From positions 1-37,028 of the forward strand of contig NZ_BAFX01000001.1 of the NCBI RefSeq assembly GCF_000308815.1: a stretch of 37,028 nucleotides of DNA, given 5' to 3'. Of the stretch, positions 24,532 to 33,671 are shown piece after piece. Numbering within the stretch: position 1 is the first letter of the stretch; the number at the start of each line of letters is the position of its first letter. Source of the DNA: Nocardia concava NBRC 100430. GTDB lineage: Bacteria; Actinomycetota; Actinomycetes; Mycobacteriales; Mycobacteriaceae. Below the pieces are notes generated by a model. That model searched no databases. It worked only from the letters and a program-made list of their open reading frames with translations, and was not told the DNA's origin. Position numbers and translations under genes: made by a program.

Positions 24532-25804
24532 GTTCCAGGTATTCGTCGGCCAGCGCCTCGGGCAGCCGGTCGGGTGCGGCGGCGATGACGCGGACGCCCA
24601 TGCGGCGCAGGGTTTCCCGCGCCACGGCGTGCTCGGCGATGACATTCTCGGCGGCGGCCGCGGCATAGAGGTCATCCAGACCTGTCCGTCGAGTCGTGGC
24701 CGCGGCCACCTCCGGATCGGTCACCGAGACGACCAGCACCCGATGCCTTTCGGCCAGCACCGGCAACACGGGGAGCAGACCCTCCTGCACGGTGGCGGCA
24801 TCCAGATGGGTGAACCACACGACCAGGCTGCGGCGGCGGGCGCGCTGCAGGGTGGCGCGCAGCAGACCCTGATAGTCGGTGTCGACCAGTTCGGGGGCGA
24901 GCCCGGCGAGCGCGTGCATGAGCTTGACCTGCAGGCGTTTTCCGCCGATGCCGCGCACCTCGGTGCGGACGCGACGGTCGTAGGCCAGCAGATCCACCGA
25001 ATCGCCGCCCGCGGCGGCCAGACCGCCGAGCAGCAGGGACGCCTCGATGGTGGCGTCCAGGCGGGTCGTCGATCCCACCCGTCCCGCGCTCACCCGGCCG
25101 GTGTCCAGCAACATGACCACGTGCCGGTTGCGTTCCGGCCGCCAGGTGCGCACCAGCACGTCATTGGCGCGCGCGGTGGCGCGCCAGTCGATGGTGCGCA
25201 CATCGTCGCCCGCGACATATTCACGGAAGGAATCGAATTCGGTGCCCTGACCGCGAATCGTGGTGGTGTTGCGGCCCTCCAGATGCTGCAGCTGCTTGAC
25301 CTTGGAGGCGAGCAGCCGCTCGCTGCGGAACGGCGGCAGCGCGCGCAGCCGGGCCGGGACCTGGCGGCGCACCTGGCGTCCGGCCATCCCCAGCGGGCCG
25401 AGCAGCCGCAGCGTCACCGGACCGGCCGCGCGGTCGCCGTGATAGTCGGGGGTCAGCTCGGTGCGCAGCCGAATCCTGGTGTTGGGCGGCAGCTTCAGCG
25501 CGTGGGTGCGGTGGCGGGCGTGCGCGCTGGGCGGCCAGTCGTCCCACAGCGTCCCGCGCATCGACCGGGTACCGGCATTGAGCACCGCCAGTTCCACCTC
25601 GATGCTGCGGCCGGTGCGCACGGTGGTGAGCGGCTCCCGCGAAAGCTCCAGCGCGCCCGGCGATCCCAGCGCCAGCAGATCCACGGCGATGAGCGCCGCC
25701 AGCACCAGCGTGGCGATCAGCACCCCGAGCCACGACGGCAGCGCCAGCGTGACGAACAGGGCCGCCAGCACCGCCGCGGCGGCCAGGCGGCCGGTGACGA
25801 CCAC
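24509..25804 (-). CDS. DUF58 domain-containing protein
   Basis: A 431-residue protein with two N-terminal membrane helices (LAAAAVLAALFVTLALPSWLGVLIATLVLAAL) and a long soluble part. The signature of DUF58 is clear: GTEFDSFREYVAGDDVRTIDWRATARANDVLVRTWRPERNRHVVMLLDTG, followed by a von Willebrand A-like fold (LLLDTGR, WFTHLDAA). DUF58 proteins are usual partners of MoxR AAA+ ATPases. It starts at GTG 25804, 3 nt after the moxR stop, so they are cotranslated. The stop overlaps the RDD gene on the other strand. Confidence 0.92.
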   Translation of the reverse strand: MVVTGRLAAAAVLAALFVTLALPSWLGVLIATLVLAALIAVDLLALGSPGALELSREPLTTVRTGRSIEVELAVLNAGTRSMRGTLWDDWPPSAHARHRTHALKLPPNTRIRLRTELTPDYHGDRAAGPVTLRLLGPLGMAGRQVRRQVPARLRALPPFRSERLLASKVKQLQHLEGRNTTTIRGQGTEFDSFREYVAGDDVRTIDWRATARANDVLVRTWRPERNRHVVMLLDTGRVSAGRVGSTTRLDATIEASLLLGGLAAAGGDSVDLLAYDRRVRTEVRGIGGKRLQVKLMHALAGLAPELVDTDYQGLLRATLQRARRRSLVVWFTHLDAATVQEGLLPVLPVLAERHRVLVVSVTDPEVAAATTRRTGLDDLYAAAAAENVIAEHAVARETLRRMGVRVIAAAPDRLPEALADEYLELKRTGAL

Positions 25805-25807
25805 GGC

Positions 25808-26832
<1,025 letters not shown>

Positions 26833-26836
<4 letters not shown>

Positions 26837-27882
26837 AAGACCTCCGCTTCGATCCATTCGAGTTGTGCGGCCACGAGTTCCAACGTGCCCCGATCGGCGA
26901 CCGGGTCGTAGAGGGCGGCGCGGATCACGGCCGGATCGGCGCCGACGCGGGCGCTCACCGCCGCGGTCACCAGTTCGGCCGGGGTGTCGGCGGTGACGCC
27001 GAGCGTGGGCCGCAGCCGCCGCAGCGCCGCCGCCCGTAGTTTGGCCGCGACGTGTTCGTGGTCGCGGGATTTCCGGTACAGCCCGGCCTGTCCGGCCAGG
27101 AGTTCGTGCGCCGGGGCCTCCACCGGCAGCGGTTCGCGCACGACGGCGCCGCGGCGGCGACCGCGCCACCACAGCACCGCGGCCCAGGCGATGAGGAACT
27201 GCAGGCCGCCGAAGGCCAGCCAGTTCGGCAGCGACTGGAAGATCGAGTCGCTGCCCTCGCCGAAGTCCGGCGGCGGCACGTCCGGTCGCTTCGGCGGCTT
27301 GGTCGGCGGATCGGGCGGCACCTCGGTGGGCGGATGCACCGAGGGCGCGGGCCCGAGGTGGCTGATCACGTACACCAGCAGCACGATGGCGACGATCCCG
27401 CCGACGACGGCCCAGAACCGCCAATCCCGCAGCAGCTCCGGCAGTTCCGGCCGCTCCCGGGCGGTCTTGTCCCGGGCCGCCTTGGCCTTGCGCTTCTTGC
27501 GTTTCTCGGTGAGCTCGACCGGCCCGTCCTTGGGCGGCGGCGCGATCGAATACCGGTCCGCCTGTTCGAGACGGCGGTACTCGGCCTCGGTCCCGTAGCG
27601 ACCGCCGTAGACGACCTCGTCGAAACTGTGTGCCGCCGAGGGCAGTTCACCCGCGTCCGGCACGCTGGCCGCCGCGGCCCGCGCGGTCTCCTGGGCGGTC
27701 CGTGCCCGCTCTTCCTCGAGCAGGCCGCGCTGCTCCAGCCCGCGCGTGACCGCGCGATACCGTTCGCGCAGCGCCGCACCGAAATCGCCGCGCCGGGCGG
27801 CGTCCTCGGACGCGGCCAGGTGGGCGGCGGCCGGACCCAGGGCGGGTTCGGGGGGAACGGGAATCCGATCGGTCTCGGTCAT
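26833..27882 (-). CDS. DUF4129-type protein with two membrane helices
   Basis: A 349-residue protein in the MoxR cluster. The first third is soluble and includes FGAALRERYRAVTRGLEQRGLLEEERARTAQETAR, the pattern of the DUF4129 domain seen at the end of TgpA transglutaminases. A basic stretch leads to one membrane helix (FWAVVGGIVAIVLLVYVISHLG), a Pro-rich outside loop, a second helix (FGGLQFLIAWAAVLWW) and a C-terminal helical domain resembling the end of DUF4350 proteins (VRAALYDPVADRGTLELVAAQLEWIEAEVL-like). It overlaps both neighbours by 4 nt. The N-terminal cytosolic DUF4129 placement, with DUF4350-like C-terminus, is unusual and may be a merged form. Function unknown. Confidence 0.75.
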
Positions 27883-28754
27883 CGGGCGTCTCCGGCCGGC
27901 AGCGTGATGTCCCATGCCTCGCGGCGGCAGCGCCGGTCGACATAGGTCACGACCTGGGTCGCGGATTCCACCAGCTCGCCCAGCGCCACCATGAGCAGGG
28001 CCGCGGTGATGATCAGGACCGTCACTGTCCAGCGGTGCGTGCCCGAGAAGTCCGCGATGAACTGCGGCAGCGCCAGCACCGGAACGATGAGCACGACCAG
28101 CAGCCCGCGCAGGTACAGCCAGAGCCCGACCGACTGCCATTCCGTACCGCCCGCAAGCAGTTTCGCGCGGCGGGCGGCGGCGCGGTAGCCGACGGGGGTG
28201 TCGAAGAGGATGGGCACCAGGGTGGATCGCTTTCCGCGCAGCCAGGCCAGCCAGATGACCGCGAAGGGCGCGGTGATCAGCAGGGGAGTGCCCAGCGCCA
28301 GCACGCCGAGACCGATCAGCGTGTACATCACCTGATACGCCAGCAGCGGCCCGGCTCCGGAGGCCAACCGCCCCAGTGCTTCCCGGCCGCGCAGCGGCGT
28401 GCGGTGCACGACCGACAGTCCGATCGGAACGGTCACGCCGCGAATGAAGAAGCGGAGCACCCACGCGCAGCACAGGGTCACCAGCAGTGCGCCCCAGAAG
28501 GTTCCGCTGTCGGAGTCATGGGTGAGGTCGGCCGCCAGGACCGTGCCCCCGATCGCGACCAGGGCGGCCACCGCCACGGCCGGGCCGATCAGGGCGACCA
28601 GGGTCTTGATCCGGGCCTGGATCAGCGCGAACGGCAGATCCAGCAGTTCCCGGAACTGCATCGGGCGAATCGGGACAACCACCGGATCGGTAGAAGTCGG
28701 TCCCCCCACCGAGCCGGTCGGCGAACCGACGGAGTCGGCGGCGGTCGGCAACAC
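27879..28754 (-). CDS. Multi-pass membrane protein of the MoxR cluster, unknown function
   Basis: A 291-residue hydrophobic protein with about six membrane helices and a Ser/Thr/Pro-rich N-terminus of about 30 residues. The stretch MQFRELLDLPFALIQARIKTLV before the first helix is amphipathic. I do not recognise a named family, but such glycerophosphoryl-phosphodiesterase-membrane-domain-like proteins often head MoxR/DUF4129 operons. It starts at GTG 28754, with no strong ribosome-binding site; ATG at residue 32 is an alternative. It overlaps the DUF4129 gene by 4 nt (ATGA) and lies 27 nt after the TetR stop on the same strand, so read-through from tetR is possible. Confidence 0.7.
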   Translation of the reverse strand: MLPTAADSVGSPTGSVGGPTSTDPVVVPIRPMQFRELLDLPFALIQARIKTLVALIGPAVAVAALVAIGGTVLAADLTHDSDSGTFWGALLVTLCCAWVLRFFIRGVTVPIGLSVVHRTPLRGREALGRLASGAGPLLAYQVMYTLIGLGVLALGTPLLITAPFAVIWLAWLRGKRSTLVPILFDTPVGYRAAARRAKLLAGGTEWQSVGLWLYLRGLLVVLIVPVLALPQFIADFSGTHRWTVTVLIITAALLMVALGELVESATQVVTYVDRRCRREAWDITLPAGDAR

Positions 28755-28781
28755 GCGCCCACTCTATCCCGACCAGCGTGT

Positions 28782-29342
28782 TCAGTCGCCTGATAGCAGC
28801 CGTGCCACGACCTGCCGGTAAAGGTCGGGGTCGATGGGCGGCATGCCCATCAGGGCGCGCAGGTAGACGCCGTCGCCGACCAGGCGCACGATCTCGGCCC
28901 GGACCGGATCGTCGATCTCGTTGTCCAGGGCGACCTTCCACCCGGCCAGCACCTCGGTGAGGGCCCGGTCGGTCTCGGCCTGTGCGGCATCCGGGGGTGC
29001 GTCGATGGTCCGCATGGCGGCCAGCATGGATCGGTAGAGGGCGAGTTCTACGGCGTCGGTGTCGTCCTCGGGGTGCGGGGCCTGCAGATACCACTCGGCC
29101 ACCGAACGACCCTGTTCCACGGCGGTTTTCACCTGCTGGTCGGCCCGGTCGCCGACGCGCCGCAGCAGTCCGGCGATGAGCGCGTCCTTGCTCTTGAAGT
29201 GATAGAGCAGCCCGCCCTTGGAGACGCCCGCGGTGGCGGCCACGTTCTCCAGGGTCACCTGGGACAGGCCCTTGTCGAGCAGCAGGGTCTCGAGCGCGTC
29301 GAGGATCCGGTCGCGGGTGCCGGCGGGGTCGCGAGGGGTCAC
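28782..29342 (-). CDS. TetR family transcriptional repressor
   Basis: A 186-residue regulator. The N-terminal HTH domain (about 8-55) has the family pattern: RDRILDALETLLLDKGLSQVTLENVAATAGVSKGGLLYHFKSKDALIAGLL, with the recognition helix in VSKGGLLYHF. The C-terminal 130 residues are helical and form the ligand pocket and dimer face. It starts at GTG 29342 with no ribosome-binding site; TACAGT lies 8 nt upstream on the reverse strand, so the mRNA may be leaderless. It is divergent from the exporter gene across 80 nt that hold two identical operators, so it most likely represses both. Confidence 0.93.
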   Translation of the reverse strand: MTPRDPAGTRDRILDALETLLLDKGLSQVTLENVAATAGVSKGGLLYHFKSKDALIAGLLRRVGDRADQQVKTAVEQGRSVAEWYLQAPHPEDDTDAVELALYRSMLAAMRTIDAPPDAAQAETDRALTEVLAGWKVALDNEIDDPVRAEIVRLVGDGVYLRALMGMPPIDPDLYRQVVARLLSGD

Positions 29343-29347
29343 AAGTC

Positions 29348-29376
29348 TTGACTGTACCGTCTGGACGGTTCAGAAT
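29348..29376 (+). promoter_or_regulatory. Candidate promoter of the exporter gene
   Basis: TTGACT (29348-29353) and CAGAAT (29371-29376) are spaced by 17 nt; the -35 matches TTGACA at five of six positions. Operator 1 fills the spacer, and operator 2 covers the expected start near 29383. Confidence 0.45.
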
Positions 29377-29401
29377 GCTACTGTACCGTCTGGACGGTTC
29401 A
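29351..29401. promoter_or_regulatory. Two identical TetR operators (22-bp direct repeat)
   Basis: A 22-bp sequence occurs twice without a mismatch (29351-29372 and 29380-29401), 29 bp apart. Each copy holds the palindrome ACCGTC-TG-GACGGT. The position between the divergent tetR and exporter starts, with one copy in the promoter spacer and one at the transcription start, is what a TetR repressor site should look like. Confidence 0.88.
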
Positions 29402-29422
29402 CGACCTCGAAAGAGAAAGCTG

Positions 29423-30985
29423 ATGACCACCTCGCCGACCGCACGCTCCGGAACTCCCGCCACCCTGCGGCCCACCGCCACCACCCCCGCACCGAAGGCC
29501 CGACCCCGCGACTGGGCCGGGCTCGGCGTGCTGGCGCTGGCGCTGCTGCTGATCGCGGTCGACGCCACCGTGCTGGACCTGGCGGTCCCGTCCATCACCG
29601 CGGACCTGTCCCCGACCACGCCGCAGCTGCTCTGGATCATCGACGTCTACTCGTTCGTGCTCGCGGGCCTGCTGGTCACCATGGGCACCATCGGCGACCG
29701 CATCGGCCGCCGCCGCCTGCTGCTCATCGGCGCGGCCGGTTTCGCCGCGGCCTCCGCGCTCGCGGCCTGGGCCGTCAACCCCGAAATGCTCATCGCCGCA
29801 CGGGTTCTGCAGGGTGTCGCCGGTGCGACCCTGATGCCCGCCACCCTGGGCCTGATCCGGTCGATGTTCGCCGACGCCCGTCAGCGCACCCTCGCGATTT
29901 CGGTCTGGGGCGCCATGGCCGCATCCGGTGCGGCGTTCGGTCCGCTGCTGGGCGGCTGGATGCTCGAGCACTTCTGGTGGGGCTCGGTCTTCCTGGTGAA
30001 CCTGCCGGTCATGGCGCTGCTGCTGGTGCTGGCCCCGGCCCTGGTGCCGGAGTCGCGTGACCCCAACCCGGGCCGCTTCGACCTGCTCAGCGCCGGGCTC
30101 TCGATGCTGGCCCTGATCCCGATCGTGTACGCGGTCAAGGAGATCGCGGCCCACGGTCCGAGCCTGAACCTGCTGTTCATCGCGCTCGTCGGCGTGGTCT
30201 CGGGGGTGGCGTTCGTGCGTCGTCAGCGCGGCCTGAAATCGCCGCTGATCGACCTGGACCTGTTCCGCCTGCCCGCCTTCCGGGCCGCCGTGTTCACCAA
30301 CCTGCTGTCGGTGTTCGCGCTGGCCGGCGTGCTGTTCTTCGGTTCGCAGTACCTGCAGCTGGTGCTGGGCAAGTCCCCGCTGGAGGCCGGTCTGCTGCTG
30401 ATCCCGGGCACCGTCGGTTCCATGCTCGGCGCGCTGGCCGCGGCCTGGCTGGTCCGATTCTGGCGTCCGGCAACGGTATTGGCGGGCTCGCTGGTGACGG
30501 TCGCGATCGGCGCGACGTTCTACTGGCTGCTGCCCACCGACCCGCAGGGCTCGGTGACCCCGTTCATCGTCGGCTTCCTTTTGATCGGCCTCGGTGAGGG
30601 CGTGGCGCTCACGGTCTCGTCCGACATGATCGTGAGCACCGCGCCGGAGGCCCGCGCGGGCAATGCCGCCGCGATTTCGGAGACGGCCATGGAGATGGGC
30701 ATCGCGCTGGGCGTCGCGATCCTGGGCAGTGCCGTGATGGCGTCGTTCCGCCACGGCCTGGACCTGTCGCACGTGCCGTCCGCCCAGGCCGACGCGGCGC
30801 GCGAATCCCTGGGCGGGGCCATCGAAACCGCCCGCGGCCTACCGCAACCGGCGGCCGGCGAGCTGTTGAACTCGGCGCACTCCGCCTTCGTCAGCGGCAT
30901 CCATCTGGCGGCCACCTCCACGGCGGCCATCCTGCTGCTGACCGCGGTCGTCGCCTACCGGGCGGCCCGCAAGCAGCGGGCCTGA
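29423..30985 (+). CDS. DHA2-type MFS multidrug exporter
   Basis: A 520-residue proton-coupled efflux pump with 14 predicted membrane helices, like QacA and LfrA. After a Thr/Pro/Ala-rich cytosolic leader of about 30 residues, motif D1 (ALLLIAVDATVLDLAVPSI), motif A (GTIGDRIGRRRLLLIG) and motif C (GAMAASGAAFGPLLGGWM) are present. The Asp in the first helix (AVDATVLDLA) fits drug/proton exchange. The start at 29423 has a purine-rich AAAGAGAAAG but no strong ribosome-binding site; the frame extends upstream through the operators without homology. It is probably repressed by the divergent TetR and induced by its substrates. Convergent with the DUF4407 gene, 6 nt apart. Confidence 0.94.
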   Translation: MTTSPTARSGTPATLRPTATTPAPKARPRDWAGLGVLALALLLIAVDATVLDLAVPSITADLSPTTPQLLWIIDVYSFVLAGLLVTMGTIGDRIGRRRLLLIGAAGFAAASALAAWAVNPEMLIAARVLQGVAGATLMPATLGLIRSMFADARQRTLAISVWGAMAASGAAFGPLLGGWMLEHFWWGSVFLVNLPVMALLLVLAPALVPESRDPNPGRFDLLSAGLSMLALIPIVYAVKEIAAHGPSLNLLFIALVGVVSGVAFVRRQRGLKSPLIDLDLFRLPAFRAAVFTNLLSVFALAGVLFFGSQYLQLVLGKSPLEAGLLLIPGTVGSMLGALAAAWLVRFWRPATVLAGSLVTVAIGATFYWLLPTDPQGSVTPFIVGFLLIGLGEGVALTVSSDMIVSTAPEARAGNAAAISETAMEMGIALGVAILGSAVMASFRHGLDLSHVPSAQADAARESLGGAIETARGLPQPAAGELLNSAHSAFVSGIHLAATSTAAILLLTAVVAYRAARKQRA

Positions 30986-30991
30986 GCGTGC

Positions 30992-32803
30992 CTACTGCCC
31001 CTTGCCCGGGGGCAGTTCGCGCGGATTGCGGTAGTCGAGTTCGGGATTGCGGCGCGGGTCGAGCGCGCCCTGCTGCGGGGCGGCGGGCAGCGGATATCCC
31101 GGCTCGACCACCTGACCCTGGGGGAGTGCGCCGTAGGGGTACTGCGCGTACGGCTGATCCACCACGGTCGAGGCGACCCGCTCGGCATGCACCTGCTGCG
31201 GCGAACCCGGCGGCAGTTGATATCCGTACTGCGGCTGGGCGAAGGCCTGCTGCTGTTGCGGCTGACCGGAATCCGTGGAATCCACCGTCACCTTGCGGGT
31301 GCGGCGCAGCGTGAAGGTGATCTCCTCCGCCTCCTCGAACGCCTGGCGCACCGTGCGCAGCGGATGCGTCGCGGTATCGAGGGCATTGGCCACGAACGAC
31401 GGCACCAGCGGCCGGATCCAGCGCGCGGCGGTGTCGGTGAACGGCACCGTGCCGATGATCGGAAGCTCCAGTCCGCCACCCTTGTTCGCCTCGGCGGGCT
31501 GGGCGACGGGCAGGGCGGCCGGCGCGGCGGGCGCGAGCGCGCCGGCGGGCGGCAGCGGAGCCAGCGCTCCCGAGGTGAGCTGGGCGGGCAGGTTGGGCGA
31601 CTGGGTCACTATCCCCTCCGGGAGTTCATGTCTGGCGGCACTGTCGAATTCGGCCACCGCGCGCTGCGCGGGTTCGGTGATGCCGATCTCGAAATTGCCG
31701 ATGGCGGCGATGATGCGGGTGCGCTGCCGTTCCCGGTCGATGGCGGTGTCGGCGTGCGCGGTCAGCCGCGCGGCGGTGAGTTGCTGGTCGGCGCGCAGCT
31801 TTTCGGTCTCCAGCCGCACCTCGGCCTGTTTGACGGCGATGGCGGTGGTGGCGGCCTGGTCGATGCGATCGGTGGCGGTGCGGACCGCGACGGTGCGGTC
31901 GAAGGCCGTCTCGCCCCGCCACCAGCGCAGCAGCAGCGGCAGCAGGGCCAGCGTGATCAGCAGCAGGGCGATCGCGAGCCGCAGGGCCAGCGGCCCGAAA
32001 TGTCCTGCGGTGTAGTCGTTCATGGCCACCCAGCGCGCCCCGAGCCCGCGGTCGCCCTCGGTGTAGGCGTTCTTGCGGGCGGCGGCGAGGGCCTTGTCCT
32101 GCTCGGTGACCTTGGCGTCGAGACCGTCCACCTTGCCCTGCGCGGTCGCGAGCTGGGTGCGCGCGTCGTCGAGCATCTGGTTGGCGGTGCGCTCCTCGGG
32201 ACCGCGCCCGGGCACACCGGTTTTCGGCGCGTCGGCGCAGTCCTGGCTCGGGTTGTATTCGCAGCGGGCGATCTTCAGCGCGGTGGCGACATCGGTCTTC
32301 GCGGTGGCGATCTGCTGGTCCAGCGCGGTGCGGTCGGCCTTGGCCCGATCGAAATCGGTGCGCGCGGTGACCACGGCGGGCGCGGATTCCACGGCGCGCT
32401 GGGCGGTTTCGTCGAGCAGCCGGTTCACGGTGCCGGAGAACAGTACGGTGCAGGCCAATTCGGCGATCACCACCCCGGCGACCACGGCCACCGCGATGCG
32501 ACCGGCGAATTCGGCCACGGCACGGCGGTTTTCACCCCGGTGCGGGGTGGCGGCGGTGGCCAGTGCCCGGGAGAGCGCACCCACCAACAGGGTCGCGATG
32601 AGCGCGATCGCCATGACGGCGATGATCGGCCAGCCCGCGGCGGCCGTGGCGACGGCGGTCACCACGCCCGCGGTGGCCGCGAACAACGCCACCACCGCGC
32701 CGGTGACCGTGTATCCCCCGCGTTCGGTTCGGTCGATGAGCTGCGGCTCCGCCCCACCGAGCCATACCAACAGTGCGCCCAGTCCGGCGGCTTTCTCAGT
32801 CAT
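30992..32803 (-). CDS. DUF4407 domain-containing membrane protein
   Basis: A 603-residue protein. Near the N-terminus the family pattern is LVWLGGAEPQLIDR, then TERGGYTVTGAVVALFAATAGVVTA as the first helix, further helices at about 58-75 and 105-125, a soluble helical/coiled-coil insert (about 130-260) with a Cys pair (CEYNPSQDC), and a fourth helix (LALRLAIALLLITLALLPLLL). The C-terminal 290 residues are cytosolic: a charged helical part, then a Gln/Pro/Tyr-rich tail containing QQQQAFAQPQYGYQLPPG and PYAQYPYGALPQG. Function unknown. It ends 6 nt from the convergent exporter gene with no terminator visible between. Confidence 0.85.
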   Translation of the reverse strand: MTEKAAGLGALLVWLGGAEPQLIDRTERGGYTVTGAVVALFAATAGVVTAVATAAAGWPIIAVMAIALIATLLVGALSRALATAATPHRGENRRAVAEFAGRIAVAVVAGVVIAELACTVLFSGTVNRLLDETAQRAVESAPAVVTARTDFDRAKADRTALDQQIATAKTDVATALKIARCEYNPSQDCADAPKTGVPGRGPEERTANQMLDDARTQLATAQGKVDGLDAKVTEQDKALAAARKNAYTEGDRGLGARWVAMNDYTAGHFGPLALRLAIALLLITLALLPLLLRWWRGETAFDRTVAVRTATDRIDQAATTAIAVKQAEVRLETEKLRADQQLTAARLTAHADTAIDRERQRTRIIAAIGNFEIGITEPAQRAVAEFDSAARHELPEGIVTQSPNLPAQLTSGALAPLPPAGALAPAAPAALPVAQPAEANKGGGLELPIIGTVPFTDTAARWIRPLVPSFVANALDTATHPLRTVRQAFEEAEEITFTLRRTRKVTVDSTDSGQPQQQQAFAQPQYGYQLPPGSPQQVHAERVASTVVDQPYAQYPYGALPQGQVVEPGYPLPAAPQQGALDPRRNPELDYRNPRELPPGKGQ

Positions 32804-33256
32804 GGGAGCTCACATCCCTTTAAGTCCCAGTGATTCTGCTTCGAAACCGTCGCTGATTCGTTGTCTCAGCGTGACAGGCGTACAGCTGTTCCATCGACCG
32901 AGGCGGCTGGGATGTGGCCAGCCTCACAGTGGCATGTTTCCGGCGTATGACGTGGTGTTGATCACGCGTCGAACGGCCTGGATATGGCCGAAAACGGGGA
33001 TGGGAGACAGTTTTACAGTTAGCTGAGCGTGTGCTGAATCCCACATTCAGGAAAAATTCCGTACGGTCGGCAGGTTGCCTGGCCATGTCGGCCGAGAGGC
33101 CGCCGCGCCGGCGGAACTTGTCCGGAAAGTTAGCCGCCTAACGCCCGGTTTGCCGGATCCCTTTGCGGGGAAATCTGTTTCATTGCAGGTGGGAGGCGGT
33201 CCGGAGCTGCGCCGGACGGCCCAGGTCGGAGCCCTCGCGGGCCTGCGATGCAGTGG
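32804..33256. other. Gene-free region upstream of the gltB leader
   Basis: No convincing ORF. A CTGAAT-cccac-ATTCAG hairpin lies at 33034-33050. From 33089 to 33256 seven short hairpins follow each other, among them CGGCC-GAGA-GGCCG (33089-33102, a GNRA tetraloop), GTTAG-CCGC-CTAAC (33129-33142) and GTCCGG/CCGGAC. This may be a further structured transcript or simply GC-rich sequence; nothing decides it. The left end should hold the promoter of the DUF4407 gene, which I could not identify. Confidence 0.4.
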
Positions 33257-33272
33257 TGAACTCAACTGAAAC
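33257..33272 (+). promoter_or_regulatory. Candidate GlnR box upstream of gltB
   Basis: TGAAC, six bases, GAAAC gives the actinobacterial GlnR pattern AC-n9-AC (AC at 33260-33261 and 33271-33272), with a perfect GAAAC half-site and a weak first half. It lies about 30-45 nt before the predicted transcription start, a position suited to activation. GlnR controls nitrogen assimilation genes including glutamate synthase. Confidence 0.35.
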
Positions 33273-33296
33273 ACCCATGCACACCTGCTTTACACT
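33266..33296 (+). promoter_or_regulatory. Candidate gltB promoter
   Basis: TACACT (33291-33296) fits a -10 box. CTGAAA (33266-33271), 19 nt upstream, is a poor -35, as expected for an activator-dependent promoter. The start would be near 33303. Confidence 0.45.
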
Positions 33297-33323
33297 GGAG
33301 ACCGCGCGTGTGTTGGAGGACCG

Positions 33324-33341
33324 ATGAAGAAGCCCAGCTAG
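33324..33341 (+). CDS. Five-residue leader peptide ORF (MKKPS)
   Basis: ATG at 33324 is preceded by a strong GGAGGA (33315-33320) with 3 nt spacing, and the frame ends in TAG after MKKPS. It begins about 20 nt after the predicted transcription start. The stop codon lies in the loop of a CCAGC/GCTGG hairpin. It could report ribosome position to the attenuator downstream. No run of Gln or Glu codons is present, so it is not a classical amino-acid leader. Confidence 0.4.
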   Translation: MKKPS

Positions 33342-33603
33342 AAGCTGGAATTAGCGCAACCTAAGTTGGTTGGGCTCCAGTCCTGACTTATCGTTTGCTC
33401 TTACGCCGAACTACACAATTCGGCATAACTCCCCATACGGTCAGAGGCCCGATCGGTGCTCAGCCTAGCGGGCGAGAACGGCGCGGTGTGTAGCGAACGC
33501 GTAAGAGTTCCGTTACCACCGAGCACCCGACTAGGTAATCGAAGCGGGTCGACAACTGCAAAGTTGACTGCACGGAGTGACCATCAGCGCCGCTGGTCTC
33601 CGA

Positions 33604-33671
33604 AACGTCCGGGCGCAGTCCCTACCGGAGGCGTTCGACGAAGGCCCTTTTTCTTCGAAGGCCTGTTTTTT
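33604..33671 (+). terminator. Competing antiterminator and terminators just before gltB
   Basis: Hairpin A pairs AACGTCCGG (33604-33612) with CCGGA-gg-CGTT (33625-33635). Terminator 1 pairs GGCgTTC (33630-33636) with GAAgGCC (33640-33646), followed by TTTTT. A and terminator 1 share 33632-33635 and cannot form together. A second possible terminator pairs AGGCC (33642-33646) with GGCCT (33660-33664), followed by six T. All end 14 nt or more before the gltB start. Confidence 0.55.

Noticed and set aside
33321..33331. CCGATGAAG as a hammerhead ribozyme core
   Set aside because: One invariant core base differs and no GAAA partner with the required stems is found.
33179..33640. T-box riboswitch before gltB
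   Set aside because: No AGGGTGGNACCGCG-type T-box sequence and no specifier loop arrangement.
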